DNA of 64,000 bases, from contig CALUJC010000005.1 of assembly GCA_944320865.1 (NCBI GenBank), positions 34,617 through 98,616 of the forward strand, given 5' to 3'. The DNA is from an uncultured Bacteroides sp. GTDB lineage: Bacteria; Bacteroidota; Bacteroidia; Bacteroidales; Bacteroidaceae. Under the pieces are notes generated by a model that was not told where the DNA came from, did no database searches, and saw only the letters and a program-made list of their open reading frames with translations. Positions 17,969-25,670 of the stretch are shown here, one piece after another (positions within the stretch are counted from its first letter, which is position 1; each line of letters starts with the position of its first letter). The position numbers were made by a program, and so were the translations under genes.

Positions 17969-18034
17969 GCCCGGTGCCCCGTTAATCACACCCTTCATGA
18001 TGGCCAACGGAGTAACGGCTTGATAAACAGCAAA
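17969..18034 (-). other. Inverted excerpt of rnfC joined to rnfD
   Basis: Read on the minus strand, 18034-18014 encodes FAVYQAV, identical to RnfC residues 272-278. Without a gap, 18013-17969 then encodes TPLAIMKGVINGAPG, identical to RnfD residues 161-175. The DNA differs from rnfC at 5 of 21 positions and from rnfD at 7 of 45, and every difference is in the third codon position. The first 23 bp of the rnfD part are identical. The two pieces keep operon order and frame. The segment lies 17-82 bp upstream of the acetyltransferase start, so it may form part of its leader, antisense to rnf mRNA. Confidence 0.75.
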
Positions 18035-18050
18035 ACTAAAACTACAGAAC

Positions 18051-18473
18051 ATGCAGATATTACAGCTACCCGGTACGGACAAGAAACTCTACGAGCTGGT
18101 GGCCCCGCTGGTAATGGACCCCAAGGTGCTGAGGCAGAACTACAACTTCCCCTTCCGCACGTCAGAGCGCTTCGAATGGTTCGTGGCCGTTGACCGGAAG
18201 GAAGTGGTGGGCTTCGTACCCGTAGAGCACAAGCGCGCCGAAGACGTCATCAACAACTACTACGTGCGCGACCGCCAGACTGATACGTTGGAACAGCTGC
18301 TCCGCTACGCCATTGGCCACCTGGAGGCAGGTCCGGTGCTGGCTGCCGTCAGCTTCAAGGAAGACAAGGAGCTTTTTGCCAGCCTGGGCTTTGAAGAAGA
18401 AACCGTATGGACCCGCTACGTGCGGATGAGAAAAAACGCCGACCGACATGAGCCAACCGAAGAACGTGTATGA
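18051..18473 (+). CDS. GNAT-like acetyltransferase (putative)
   Basis: A 140-aa soluble protein. The layout is that of a short GNAT domain: a beta-strand pair around FEWFVAVDRKEVVGFVPVEH, then helices (TLEQLLRYAIGHLEAG) and a final strand region KELFASLGFEEETVWTRYVRM with the common ASLGFEE acceptor-site pattern. The acetyl-CoA loop is not clearly conserved. Its 3' end overlaps ibrA by 26 bp and it probably belongs to the same cassette. Substrate unknown. Confidence 0.6.
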   Translation: MQILQLPGTDKKLYELVAPLVMDPKVLRQNYNFPFRTSERFEWFVAVDRKEVVGFVPVEHKRAEDVINNYYVRDRQTDTLEQLLRYAIGHLEAGPVLAAVSFKEDKELFASLGFEEETVWTRYVRMRKNADRHEPTEERV

Positions 18474-19737
18474 ACTGGCGCAAGAACGCCTTGCCATTAT
18501 TTTCAAGGAGTTTGACACCGTGTGCGTGTCCTACTCCGGAGGGAAGGACAGCGGCGTGATGCTCAACCTGTGCATAGACTACATCCGCCAGCACCACCTG
18601 GACCGTAAGTTGTGCGTGTTCCACATGGACTACGAGATACAGTACCGGCAGACCATCGACTACGTGGACAGGACGCTTGCCAGTAACCGCGACATACTGG
18701 ACGTGTACCGCGTGTGCGTCCCCTTCCGCGTAAGCACCTGCACCTCCATGTACCAAAGCTACTGGCGCCCTTGGCAAGATGACCTCAAAGACATCTGGGT
18801 GCGCCCCATGCCCGAGGACTGCTACACGAAGGAGGACTTCCCCTTCTACCGCGAAGACATGTGGGACTATGACTTCCAGATGCTCTTCGCAAAGTGGTTG
18901 CATGCCCGCAAGGACTCGGTGCGTACGTGCTTCCTCATCGGCATACGCACGCAGGAGAGCTTCAACCGCTGGCGCAGCATACACCTCAGCCGGAAGTACC
19001 AGATGTACCACAAGTACCGCTGGACATCGAAGATTGGGAACGACATCTACAACGCCTATCCCATCTACGACTGGAAGACCACGGACGTCTGGACGGCCAA
19101 CGGGAAGTTCCACTACGACTACAACCACCTCTACGACCTCTACTACAAGGCAGGGGTCAGCCTCGAAAGGCAACGTGTGGCCAGTCCCTTCCTGTGCGAG
19201 GCGCAAGACAGCCTCCGCCTGTACCGTGCCATCGACCCCGACACGTGGGGCCGCATGATAGGACGCGTCAACGGCGTCAACTTCACCGGCATCTATGGCG
19301 GCACGCGGGCCATGGGGTGGCAATCGGTCACGCTTCCCAAGGGGTACACCTGGAAGGAGTTCATGCACTTCCTGCTATCCACCCTGCCCGAGGAAACACG
19401 CCGCAACTACCTCCGCAAGCTCACGGTGAGCATCGAGTTCTGGCGCACCAAAGGGGGCTGCCTGGCGGACAGCACCATCGAGAAGCTGCGGCAGGCGGGC
19501 GTCATCATGGAGGTGGGCGGCTCCACCAACTACAAGACCTCCAAGAAGCCCGTCAAAATGAGCTACCTGGACGACATCAACATCTCCGAATTCCGCGAGA
19601 TTCCTACGTACAAACGCATGTGCATCTGCATCCTCAAGAACGACCATGCCTGCAAGTACATGGGCTTTGCCTTGACAAAGGAGGAAGCCTACAAGAGAGA
19701 CAAGATTATGGAACAATTCAAAAACCTGAAGTTATGA
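18448..19737 (+). CDS. IbrA-like PAPS-reductase-family protein (DUF3440)
   Basis: A 429-aa protein with an N-terminal PP-loop pyrophosphatase fold: VSYSGGKDSGVMLNL (about 27-41) is the ATP-binding loop of PAPS reductase/N-type ATPases. IGIRTQESFNRWRSIH and the downstream aromatic-rich region match the DUF3440 extension of IbrA proteins. It overlaps the acetyltransferase upstream and the ParB-like gene downstream (ATGA overlap), so the three are translated as a unit. IbrA/IbrB were named as regulators of immunoglobulin-binding proteins in E. coli; the biochemical activity is unproven. Confidence 0.8.
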   Translation: MSQPKNVYELAQERLAIIFKEFDTVCVSYSGGKDSGVMLNLCIDYIRQHHLDRKLCVFHMDYEIQYRQTIDYVDRTLASNRDILDVYRVCVPFRVSTCTSMYQSYWRPWQDDLKDIWVRPMPEDCYTKEDFPFYREDMWDYDFQMLFAKWLHARKDSVRTCFLIGIRTQESFNRWRSIHLSRKYQMYHKYRWTSKIGNDIYNAYPIYDWKTTDVWTANGKFHYDYNHLYDLYYKAGVSLERQRVASPFLCEAQDSLRLYRAIDPDTWGRMIGRVNGVNFTGIYGGTRAMGWQSVTLPKGYTWKEFMHFLLSTLPEETRRNYLRKLTVSIEFWRTKGGCLADSTIEKLRQAGVIMEVGGSTNYKTSKKPVKMSYLDDINISEFREIPTYKRMCICILKNDHACKYMGFALTKEEAYKRDKIMEQFKNLKL

Positions 19738-20285
19738 CCGAATACATGAGCCCGGTGTACAACGTGCGGGCAGTGCCCGTCGAGAAGGTACAGGCCAACG
19801 ACTATAACCCCAACGTGGTGGCTCCGCCCGAAATGAAACTGCTCGAACTCTCCATCTGGGAAGACGGGTTCACCATGCCCTGCGTGTGCTACTACAACGA
19901 GCAGGAAGACAAGTATATACTGGTGGACGGATTCCACCGCTACCAGGTGCTGAAGACCTCCAAGCGCGTCAACGAGCGCGAACACGGCATGTTGCCCGTG
20001 GTGGTCATCGAGAAAGACCTGTCCAACCGGATGGCCTCTACCATCCGCCACAACCGCGCAAGGGGCACACACACCATCGAACTGATGTGCAACATCGTGG
20101 CCGAGCTGGACAAAGCCGGCATGTCCGACGAGTGGATTATGAAGCACATCGGCATGGACCGCGACGAGCTGTTGCGCCTGAAGCAAATCTCCGGACTGGC
20201 AGAGCTTTTTGCCGACAAGGCTTTCAGCGTGCCCGACAAGGAAGTAGAGTTCCAGCCGCCTACGCCGCAGGACGCGTCGCTGTGA
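19734..20285 (+). CDS. IbrB-like ParB-domain protein
   Basis: A 183-aa protein with a ParB/Srx-like N-terminal domain: PVEKVQANDYNPNVVAP, then ILVDGFHRYQVLK (the DGxHR motif, about residues 64-70) and IRHNRARGTHTIELM. A helix-turn-helix-like segment follows (MSDEWIMKHIGMDRDELLRL). The ATG overlaps the ibrA stop. ParB-fold proteins paired with PP-loop enzymes occur in phages and DNA-modification systems, but no such activity has been shown for IbrB. Confidence 0.8.
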   Translation: MTEYMSPVYNVRAVPVEKVQANDYNPNVVAPPEMKLLELSIWEDGFTMPCVCYYNEQEDKYILVDGFHRYQVLKTSKRVNEREHGMLPVVVIEKDLSNRMASTIRHNRARGTHTIELMCNIVAELDKAGMSDEWIMKHIGMDRDELLRLKQISGLAELFADKAFSVPDKEVEFQPPTPQDASL

Positions 20286-20303
20286 CCGGGGCGGGGAAGG
20301 GGG

Positions 20304-20909
20304 TTACTCCTCCTTGCGGAGCGCAAACCCCATGAGCAGCCCGTCATATCCCTCGGCCAGGCTGGAGATGGTTTCCAGCGTGCCGCTTCCGCTCTTTCCG
20401 GCCAGCAGTTGCACCAGGTCGAGCAGGCGGTCGAAGTTGAACAGCAGGTCCATCTGCGCCGACGTGTATTTCAGCGTGGCTTTCAAGGGCACCAGGCGGG
20501 CCAGTTTGAGGGTGACGCGGTTCTCCGCCTGGTCGTAGGTGTACGTTCCTTTTACCGGTTTTCCACCTAATGTGGCCTGGAAGGTACTGTCGGCCTCGAA
20601 GGTAAAGCTCAGTGCGCCTTCACGGAAGCCCAGCTTCTGCAGCTGTTCGTCCAGCTTGCCGGCCAGTGTGTTGGCAGCCACGGCACCTCCGGCCTTGGCC
20701 AGCAGGTTGTCCGACTCAAACTCCACAGCGGCGCCGGTGTACACCCACGTGCCGGTCATTTCGGCCAGGTTGACACCCGTCACGGCACCTACCAGTTTCT
20801 CTACGTTGTCACGGTTCAGCAAGTCCTTCAGCGACTGTGCCTGTGCGCTTGGGCAGGCCAGCAGTGCGGCCACGAGGGCCGGAAGGACGATTTGTACATA
20901 CTTCTTCAT
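20304..20909 (-). CDS. DUF4923 family exported protein
   Basis: A 201-aa protein with a signal peptide (MKKYVQIVLPALVAALLACP, cleavage near AQA-QS). The body has a lipocalin-like pattern of strands (GTWVYTGAAVEFES, GTYTYDQAENRVTL) typical of DUF4923 in Bacteroidales. It starts 4 bp after engB and is likely co-transcribed with it. It converges on ibrB with an 18-bp gap. Function unknown. Confidence 0.75.
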   Translation of the reverse strand: MKKYVQIVLPALVAALLACPSAQAQSLKDLLNRDNVEKLVGAVTGVNLAEMTGTWVYTGAAVEFESDNLLAKAGGAVAANTLAGKLDEQLQKLGFREGALSFTFEADSTFQATLGGKPVKGTYTYDQAENRVTLKLARLVPLKATLKYTSAQMDLLFNFDRLLDLVQLLAGKSGSGTLETISSLAEGYDGLLMGFALRKEE

Positions 20910-20913
20910 ACGC

Positions 20914-21531
20914 TTATTTCTGTTGGTTCTGTTGTAAAGTTTTGTTAACGTTCTCGATGAAGCCCAGCAGTTCCTCCCGCCCCAGGCGGCTTTCTGCCGA
21001 GGTGACGAAGCTGGGTGGCAACTCCTCCCACTGTCCCTCCAGGTGTTTCAGGTAGGCCTGCACGTTGGCCTTCAGTGCCCCGGGCTTCAGTTTATCGGCC
21101 TTGGTGAAGACCAGTGCAAAGGGTACGCCGTTCTCGCCCAGCCACTCTATGAACTCCAGGTCGATAGCCTGGGGGCTGTGGCGCACGTCTACCAGCACAA
21201 ACAGGCACGTCATCTGCTCGCGGTGCAGCACGTAGCTTTCGATGATGCGGCGTATCTGCTCCTGCACGCGGCGCCCGCGCTGGGCATAGCCGTAGCCGGG
21301 AAGGTCGACGATGTACCACCGGTCGTTGACGAGGAAGTGGTTGATAAGCAATGTCTTGCCGGGCGTTGCCGAGGTCATGGCCAGCCCTTTCCGCCCGGTG
21401 AGCATGTTGATAAGGCTGGACTTGCCCACGTTGGAACGCCCGATGAAGGCGTATTCGGGCCTCCCGTCACGGGGGCACTTGCCCACGTCGGTGTTGCTCA
21501 CGACGAATGTGGCACTGCGTATTTCCATCAT
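20914..21531 (-). CDS. engB: Ribosome biogenesis GTP-binding protein EngB/YsxC
   Basis: A 205-aa GTPase: G1 [10 protein letters not shown] (about 31-40), G2 region TPGKT, G3 DLPGYGYA, G4 FTKADKL and G5 TSAES are all present. EngB assists 50S subunit assembly. The usual start is one of two adjacent ATGs (21529-21531 or 21526-21528), which removes a spurious 45-codon extension. A -7-like box TATCTTTG (21565-21558, minus) lies about 30 bp upstream. Confidence 0.93.
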   Translation of the reverse strand: MMEIRSATFVVSNTDVGKCPRDGRPEYAFIGRSNVGKSSLINMLTGRKGLAMTSATPGKTLLINHFLVNDRWYIVDLPGYGYAQRGRRVQEQIRRIIESYVLHREQMTCLFVLVDVRHSPQAIDLEFIEWLGENGVPFALVFTKADKLKPGALKANVQAYLKHLEGQWEELPPSFVTSAESRLGREELLGFIENVNKTLQQNQQK

Positions 21532-21579
21532 ATGCTTTGCAGTTTGGTTTCTCTGTGCAAAGATACGCATTATTCCCCT

Positions 21580-21616
21580 AAAATGAAAGAGGTGCGGAAG
21601 TCTCCCTCCACACCTC
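21580..21616 (-). terminator. Terminator after the HU gene
   Basis: On the minus strand a 10-bp stem (GAGGTGTGGA with TCCGCACCTC, one G-U pair) and an 8-nt loop are followed by a T-rich run. It separates the HU gene from engB. Confidence 0.6.
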
Positions 21617-21714
21617 GCTTGGCTTGTCTGTATGTGTCGCATTATCTGACTGACTGCTATCTGCATCTTTTACCTCTGTTCCTCAATTCTTCATTATTGA
21701 TGCTTCATCCTTCG

Positions 21715-22191
21715 TTAACCCAACTGATGGTCGCCGTCGTCCTCACCCTCGCCCGTTCCGGGTTCGGCAGAAGGCGTCTCCACCTTGTCGAAGCGCACGA
21801 AGCGTGCCCCGTTTACCAGCGAGCGGGTGGCCAGCGAACCATCCAGGTGGCGGGTAGAGGCGGGCAGGAAGCGTACCTTCAAGGTGCTTTGCCCGGTAGT
21901 GACATCTTCCTCGTTTTCAGCTCCTTTGCCTGTGGCTACCAGGGTGAAGCGGAAAGTGCCCAGTCCGTCGAGCGTCACGCTCTCCGAGGCTTGCAAGTGG
22001 CGCGTCATCACGGTCACGAGGTTGTCAATGACGTTCTTCGTGTCGCCCGGTGTCAGTGAAGACAGCTCGGCTATCTCCTTGGCAATCTGGTCGGTATCCA
22101 CCCTTCCGCTTAGTATGACGCGGGGGTAGTACAGCTTCTGGCCTTCCTTGTTGGCGATGCTCGATTTTTGTGCTTTGTAAATTACTGCCAT
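21715..22191 (-). CDS. HU-like DNA-binding protein (HU-HIG type)
   Basis: A 158-aa basic protein starting MAVIYKAQKSSIANKEG, the usual start of Bacteroidales HU-HIG proteins, which removes an 11-residue in-frame extension. The HU fold is seen in VDTDQIAKEIAELSSLTPGD, the helical dimer part, and VTLDGLGTFRFTLVATGKG, the start of the beta-arm. The acidic tail (EPGTGEGEDDGDH) is unusual for a DNA-binding protein and may modulate binding. It has its own promoter and a leader of roughly 175 nt. Confidence 0.85.
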   Translation of the reverse strand: MAVIYKAQKSSIANKEGQKLYYPRVILSGRVDTDQIAKEIAELSSLTPGDTKNVIDNLVTVMTRHLQASESVTLDGLGTFRFTLVATGKGAENEEDVTTGQSTLKVRFLPASTRHLDGSLATRSLVNGARFVRFDKVETPSAEPGTGEGEDDGDHQLG

Positions 22192-22265
22192 ATTCTTTGC
22201 AACAATTAAAAGGTTGTCATACACTTGTGTATCTGTGCGTTCTGTAAAAACATCTGAATGCCTTA

Positions 22266-22353
22266 CGGGTTACCCCGCCTTCCGGAGGACAGGGCTTCCC
22301 GGCGTGGATGACAGGCTTCCGGCAGACGGACGACCCACGTGACGTGTCCGAAT
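22266..22353. repeat. 22-bp-period units in the HU leader
   Basis: GACAGG starts at 22288 and 22310 and GACCCA at 22332, each 22 bp apart. CTTCC words recur at 22279, 22295 and 22316. It lies in the transcribed leader of the HU gene and is the weakest of the arrays in this window. Confidence 0.4.
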
Positions 22354-22373
22354 GCTTTACCTATCATCCTATG

Positions 22374-22404
22374 CAAAGATACTACTTTCCCGGCAGCGGC
22401 CAAA
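22374..22404 (-). promoter_or_regulatory. Promoter of the HU-like gene
   Basis: On the minus strand TTTG (22404-22401) and TATCTTTG (22381-22374) are separated by 19 bp, a full match to the Bacteroides consensus. The predicted leader is about 175 nt. Confidence 0.7.
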
Positions 22405-22469
22405 CTGCAGGAAGGGGAATTCGTCCCGCTTGCATGACGGCCCTCTGTTGCTGCGAAGCCCCTATAACG

Positions 22470-23384
22470 TCAGGCATCGAGACGGAATTCGCCCTTCTTC
22501 TTCGGGGCGGGGATGTCATAATCCTTGCCTGTAAGGGCTTTGACGAAGTAGTTCAGGCTCTGCGCGGGCTGCTGCATGGTGTCCAGCCGGGTGGCGAGCT
22601 GGTGGCGCAGGGAGTAGCGCGTGATGATTCCTGTATCGCCGCATTCCTCCAGTTCGCGCTCGGTGTACGGATATCTCACTGCCAACTGTCCCACCAGTTC
22701 CGCCTTGTAGGGCGGGGTGGGCAAGCCGCGTGTCTGGCAGAACAGGTCGATTGAATTGTAAATATCCTTATACAGTTGCTGCGTGCCCTTGGGAAAGTAG
22801 CCCGTGTTGCCCCGGTCGAAGCAGGGCGGCAGCACGCGGTAGGCCCCGTCGAGCCGTTCCACCAGTCCGTATGCGATGGCCAAGCTCATGTACTTCTGTA
22901 TTGTCCCGTAAGATATTTTCAGCACGTTTGCCATCTCGTGCAGGCTGTAGTACGTCAGGTTGCAGTTGTTCAGGCACAGGCATTTCAGTTGCAGCAAGAA
23001 TCCCTTCAAGGCGGTTTCCTGCTTGAGTTCGGCCAGCGGGATACGCAGCCCCAGGAAACTGCGGTCCACGATGATGAAGTCCTTCTGTGGGAAGTACACT
23101 TGGTAAAAGTTTTTCGTTTTCGGCGCACCCCGGTCGGGCTTGATGTATTGGCGCGTGATGTCCACCAGTCCCAACTCTTGTGCCCGGTGCAGGTGGTTGC
23201 TCACGGTGGCCTCGCTGAATCCCGTTTCGCGCGCCAGGGTTTCGAGCAGCACGTTCGACCGCCCCGTCTCGTAGTCCGTCTTAAAGAGGAGTAGCAGGTA
23301 GCTGTACGCCTCGCTGTGTGCCAGCAGCTTGCCCGCCCGCAGCGGGAAGAGCCGGTAATCTTCATTGTTAATAAGTTTAATCAT
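22470..23384 (-). CDS. Winged-helix protein of unknown role
   Basis: A 304-aa protein that I do not recognise as a named family. Two winged-helix-like segments are visible: LETLARETGFSEATVSNHLHRAQELG (shown here only as about residues 46-71) and MANVLKISYGTIQKYMSLA (about 151-169). The first residues (MIKLINNEDYRLFPL) and the two-wHTH plan resemble plasmid or phage replication initiators, but the match is only by layout. It lies in a stretch with a ParB-like gene and a broken gene, suggesting old mobile-element ancestry. Confidence 0.55.
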   Translation of the reverse strand: MIKLINNEDYRLFPLRAGKLLAHSEAYSYLLLLFKTDYETGRSNVLLETLARETGFSEATVSNHLHRAQELGLVDITRQYIKPDRGAPKTKNFYQVYFPQKDFIIVDRSFLGLRIPLAELKQETALKGFLLQLKCLCLNNCNLTYYSLHEMANVLKISYGTIQKYMSLAIAYGLVERLDGAYRVLPPCFDRGNTGYFPKGTQQLYKDIYNSIDLFCQTRGLPTPPYKAELVGQLAVRYPYTERELEECGDTGIITRYSLRHQLATRLDTMQQPAQSLNYFVKALTGKDYDIPAPKKKGEFRLDA

Positions 23385-23508
23385 ATTACATCAACATTTT
23401 AAAAATTTTCAAAAGCCCCGTTGGGCCTGTGAGCTATGTTAGTAGTAAGGTAGTTATTAGTATGCCTGCGGGTTTTGTACCGGGCGATACCGGTTTTTTG
23501 GCAGTCGC

Positions 23509-24477
23509 TCACCGGCGGCCTTCGTACTCGTCGCTCACTGCGCGCAGGGCGTCGGCATAGTCCTTGGCGGACATGTATTGGCCGGGTACGGGTGTGAAGT
23601 ACTTGTCCCACAGGTCCTTGTCGATGAGGGTGAGCGTGTCGGCCACGCGTTCCAGGTTTCCGCCCGTGTGCAGGTAGAAGCGCTTCACGCCCCGTGCGAA
23701 GGTGCCGTTGAAGCGGTCGGCCGTGAGGAAGGGGTGGTGGGCCAGCAACGCGAGCAGCCGGTCGCCCGCCTGGTGTGTGCGTTGGTCGAGTCGGAGTTGC
23801 GGGAAGTCGCCTATCCGCTTGTATCCCAGCAACATGGCTCTCACCTGGCAGGCGGTAAGGTCGGCCGTGCCCAGGCTGTAGAGGGCGAAGATGAAGGCGG
23901 CCTTGTAGCGTCGGCACAGGGTGAGGATGTGGTTCGTTTCCCCGTCTCCGGCCGTCAGGCCCGAGTGTATGAAGTCGGTGCCGCTCCACGCCTTGCCATT
24001 GTTGCGCAGGGCGGCGTAGGCCAGCACGTCCATGCCTTGTGGTATGCTGACTTCTTTGTAAGTGGGTTTTACCTTGGCAAGCGGGGCGAACTGCAACGCC
24101 AGTATGCGGCTTTGGCCGTCGATGCAGACCCCGTCGTAGTAGGCGTATTCGTCGGGACTGACGGGTGTGAGCCTTACCTTGAAGTTGTCCGGCGCAGCCT
24201 CTCCCTTTCCCTTTACGGGGACAAGGGTAGCGCGGAAGAGGCGTCGGCCTTGTAGTCTGTCAACTGCCTGTTCCATAGGCAGGTACTCGATGGGCATGTC
24301 CGGCAGGTAGTCCAGCCCCATCAGCAGGTGGTAGCAGTTCAGCACGTTGTTCCGGTCTATCCTGCGGCGGTTTCCTTCCACGAAAAGCAGGTTCAGTCGT
24401 CCGTCTTGATGTCCGTAGAGCTTGGCGTTGTCTACTATTTCTCCCACCTCTACCATGATGTTCTTTTTCTTTTTCAT
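23509..24477 (-). CDS. ParB/DGQHR-like domain protein (putative)
   Basis: A 322-aa protein started at MKKKKNIMVEVGE, removing a 20-residue in-frame extension. NRRRIDRNNVLNCYHLLMGL, the motif GVCIDGQSRILALQFAPL (compare DGQHR) and AYAALRNNGKAWSGTDFI (compare the NxxxKxWxxxDY pattern) fit the ParB-like domain proteins of phages and modification systems. The signature has Ser where His is usual (DGQSR), so nuclease-type activity may be absent. Position between a winged-helix gene and a frameshifted gene suggests an accessory module. Confidence 0.5.
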   Translation of the reverse strand: MKKKKNIMVEVGEIVDNAKLYGHQDGRLNLLFVEGNRRRIDRNNVLNCYHLLMGLDYLPDMPIEYLPMEQAVDRLQGRRLFRATLVPVKGKGEAAPDNFKVRLTPVSPDEYAYYDGVCIDGQSRILALQFAPLAKVKPTYKEVSIPQGMDVLAYAALRNNGKAWSGTDFIHSGLTAGDGETNHILTLCRRYKAAFIFALYSLGTADLTACQVRAMLLGYKRIGDFPQLRLDQRTHQAGDRLLALLAHHPFLTADRFNGTFARGVKRFYLHTGGNLERVADTLTLIDKDLWDKYFTPVPGQYMSAKDYADALRAVSDEYEGRR

Positions 24478-24629
24478 ATTTTGTAAGTTTAAAAGATTAT
24501 AAAATAAATTTACCGCAACCGGAAGGCTGATGGCCACTTGTCTTCCTGTTACGGCAGCAAAGGTAGGGAGTTTCGGCGGGGAGGTTTGGGAGGAGTTTTC
24601 GGCGGGAAGTTTGCTCCCGTCACTTAGCG

Positions 24630-24748
24630 GGTTAGTGTTTAGTGATTAACGATTAATACGCTCGTAGTGAAGCGGTTAACGGTTAGTGGTTAGTGATTAA
24701 TGCGTTCGTAGTCAGCCCACTAATCACTCATCACTAACCGTTAACCGC
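24630..24748. repeat. Heptad/44-bp repeats ending in a 31-bp-arm hairpin
   Basis: Two 44-bp units start at 24630 and 24674, each built of 7-bp words (GGTTAGT, GGTTAAC, GATTAAT) and a shared TCGTAGT tail. The second unit forms an imperfect hairpin: 24672-24702 pairs with 24718-24748 at 28 of 31 positions, with a 15-nt loop. The right arm includes the last codons and stop of the gene ending at 24734. Its 54-bp core (24683-24736) recurs at 30499-30552 with one mismatch. Confidence 0.8.
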
Positions 24749-25572
24749 TATCGTGGGGTAGACCGACGAGCGGATGCCGACGTACTTGTCTTTGTATGAC
24801 TTGAGGTAGCCCTTCAGCGTGTCGGGCGAATCGCCGTAGAGCAGCTCGGGGTTGAGGTTCAGGCCGGTGCGGTAGACAAGCCGGGCGCAGAGTACCTGCT
24901 TGTCGGCCATGCCCCGGTTGCCCGGTTTCCCCTTGGGGGCGGTCGGCGTTGTGCGGTCAAGGAAGCGGCGCAGCAACGAGGCGAAGTAGGCCACTTGCAG
25001 GGTGCCCGGGTCGCGCTTGGGGTTGAGGTGGGCGGTGTCGGTGGCGATGATGGAGCGGAGCCGTTGGGTATCAACTCCTTCAAGGCCGCGCTTCACCAGC
25101 TCCAGCATGAGCCATGCAGTGGCGGAGGAGAGGGTCTTTGCCCGTCCTTGCGAGGTCTTGAGGGTAAGCTGGAGGCGGGGTCGCCCGGGGCGGGTTGCAG
25201 GTCGAGGAAGCGTTGTACTTCGGCCATGACGGTGTCGTCGGGCGTGCGCACCACGAACTCCAGGCTGCGCGTGAAGTCGTAGCAGAACAGCACCAGCAGC
25301 CAGAAGGCGTCGGCATCCAGTCCCATCCCGGTGACGGCAGGCAGCACGAGGTCGTCTTGCCGATAGCCGGCGTAGGTGTAGGGGCACTGTATGCAGCCCC
25401 CGTCGTGCCGCCGGGCAAAGGTGGCCAGTGCCAGGTACGGGTCGGTCAAGGGCAGTCCGTCGGCCATCCGGACGCTGCCGTCGGGCAGGGTAGCGGGGTT
25501 CGCGTTGCCCCTCACCAGGCTTGCCACGTAGGCCAGCAGATGTTCGTTTCCGTCTTCTATGTGTGGTGTCAT
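24734..25572 (-). pseudogene. Unidentified gene with a single frameshift
   Basis: The first part (25572 down to about 25180) reads MTPHIEDGNEHLLAYVASLV through FLDLQPAPGDP. The rest continues one frame over as LQLTLKTSQGRAKTLSSATA and ends in KSYKDKYVGIRSSVYPTIAV. Restoring one C in the CCCC run (plus-strand GGGG, 25177-25180) joins them into one protein of about 280 aa. It could be a real inactivating mutation or a base error in a homopolymer. I recognise no domain. It belongs to the accessory stretch with the ParB-like and winged-helix genes, and its stop codon lies inside a repeated hairpin. Confidence 0.6.
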
Positions 25573-25604
25573 GTTGCCGGGGTGTTATGCGCGGGTAAAG
25601 TTAC

Positions 25605-25642
25605 AAAAAAATCCCCGCAACCCACAAGGGGCTACAGGGATT
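25605..25642 (-). terminator. Terminator of the NifU-like/GGGtGRT operon
   Basis: On the minus strand AATCCC...GGGATT, with an inner GCCC/GGGT pairing, is followed by a run of seven T. It lies 28 bp after the GGGtGRT stop. Confidence 0.7.
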
Positions 25643-25670
25643 CTTGCAGATGAAGAAAAAGTAATGTCGT

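Noticed and set aside
17969-18034. Working antisense regulator of rnf
   Set aside because: Third-position mismatches break most of the rnfC pairing and part of the rnfD pairing, so an active antisense is not the preferred reading.
17750-18082. 110-codon minus-strand frame containing the rnf excerpts
   Set aside because: It crosses a terminator and has no promoter; the peptide matches cover only 22 residues, so I report the excerpt rather than a gene.
18779-20285. Long frames overlapping ibrA in other frames
   Set aside because: Shadows of GC-rich coding DNA; the PP-loop and ParB motifs fix the true frames.
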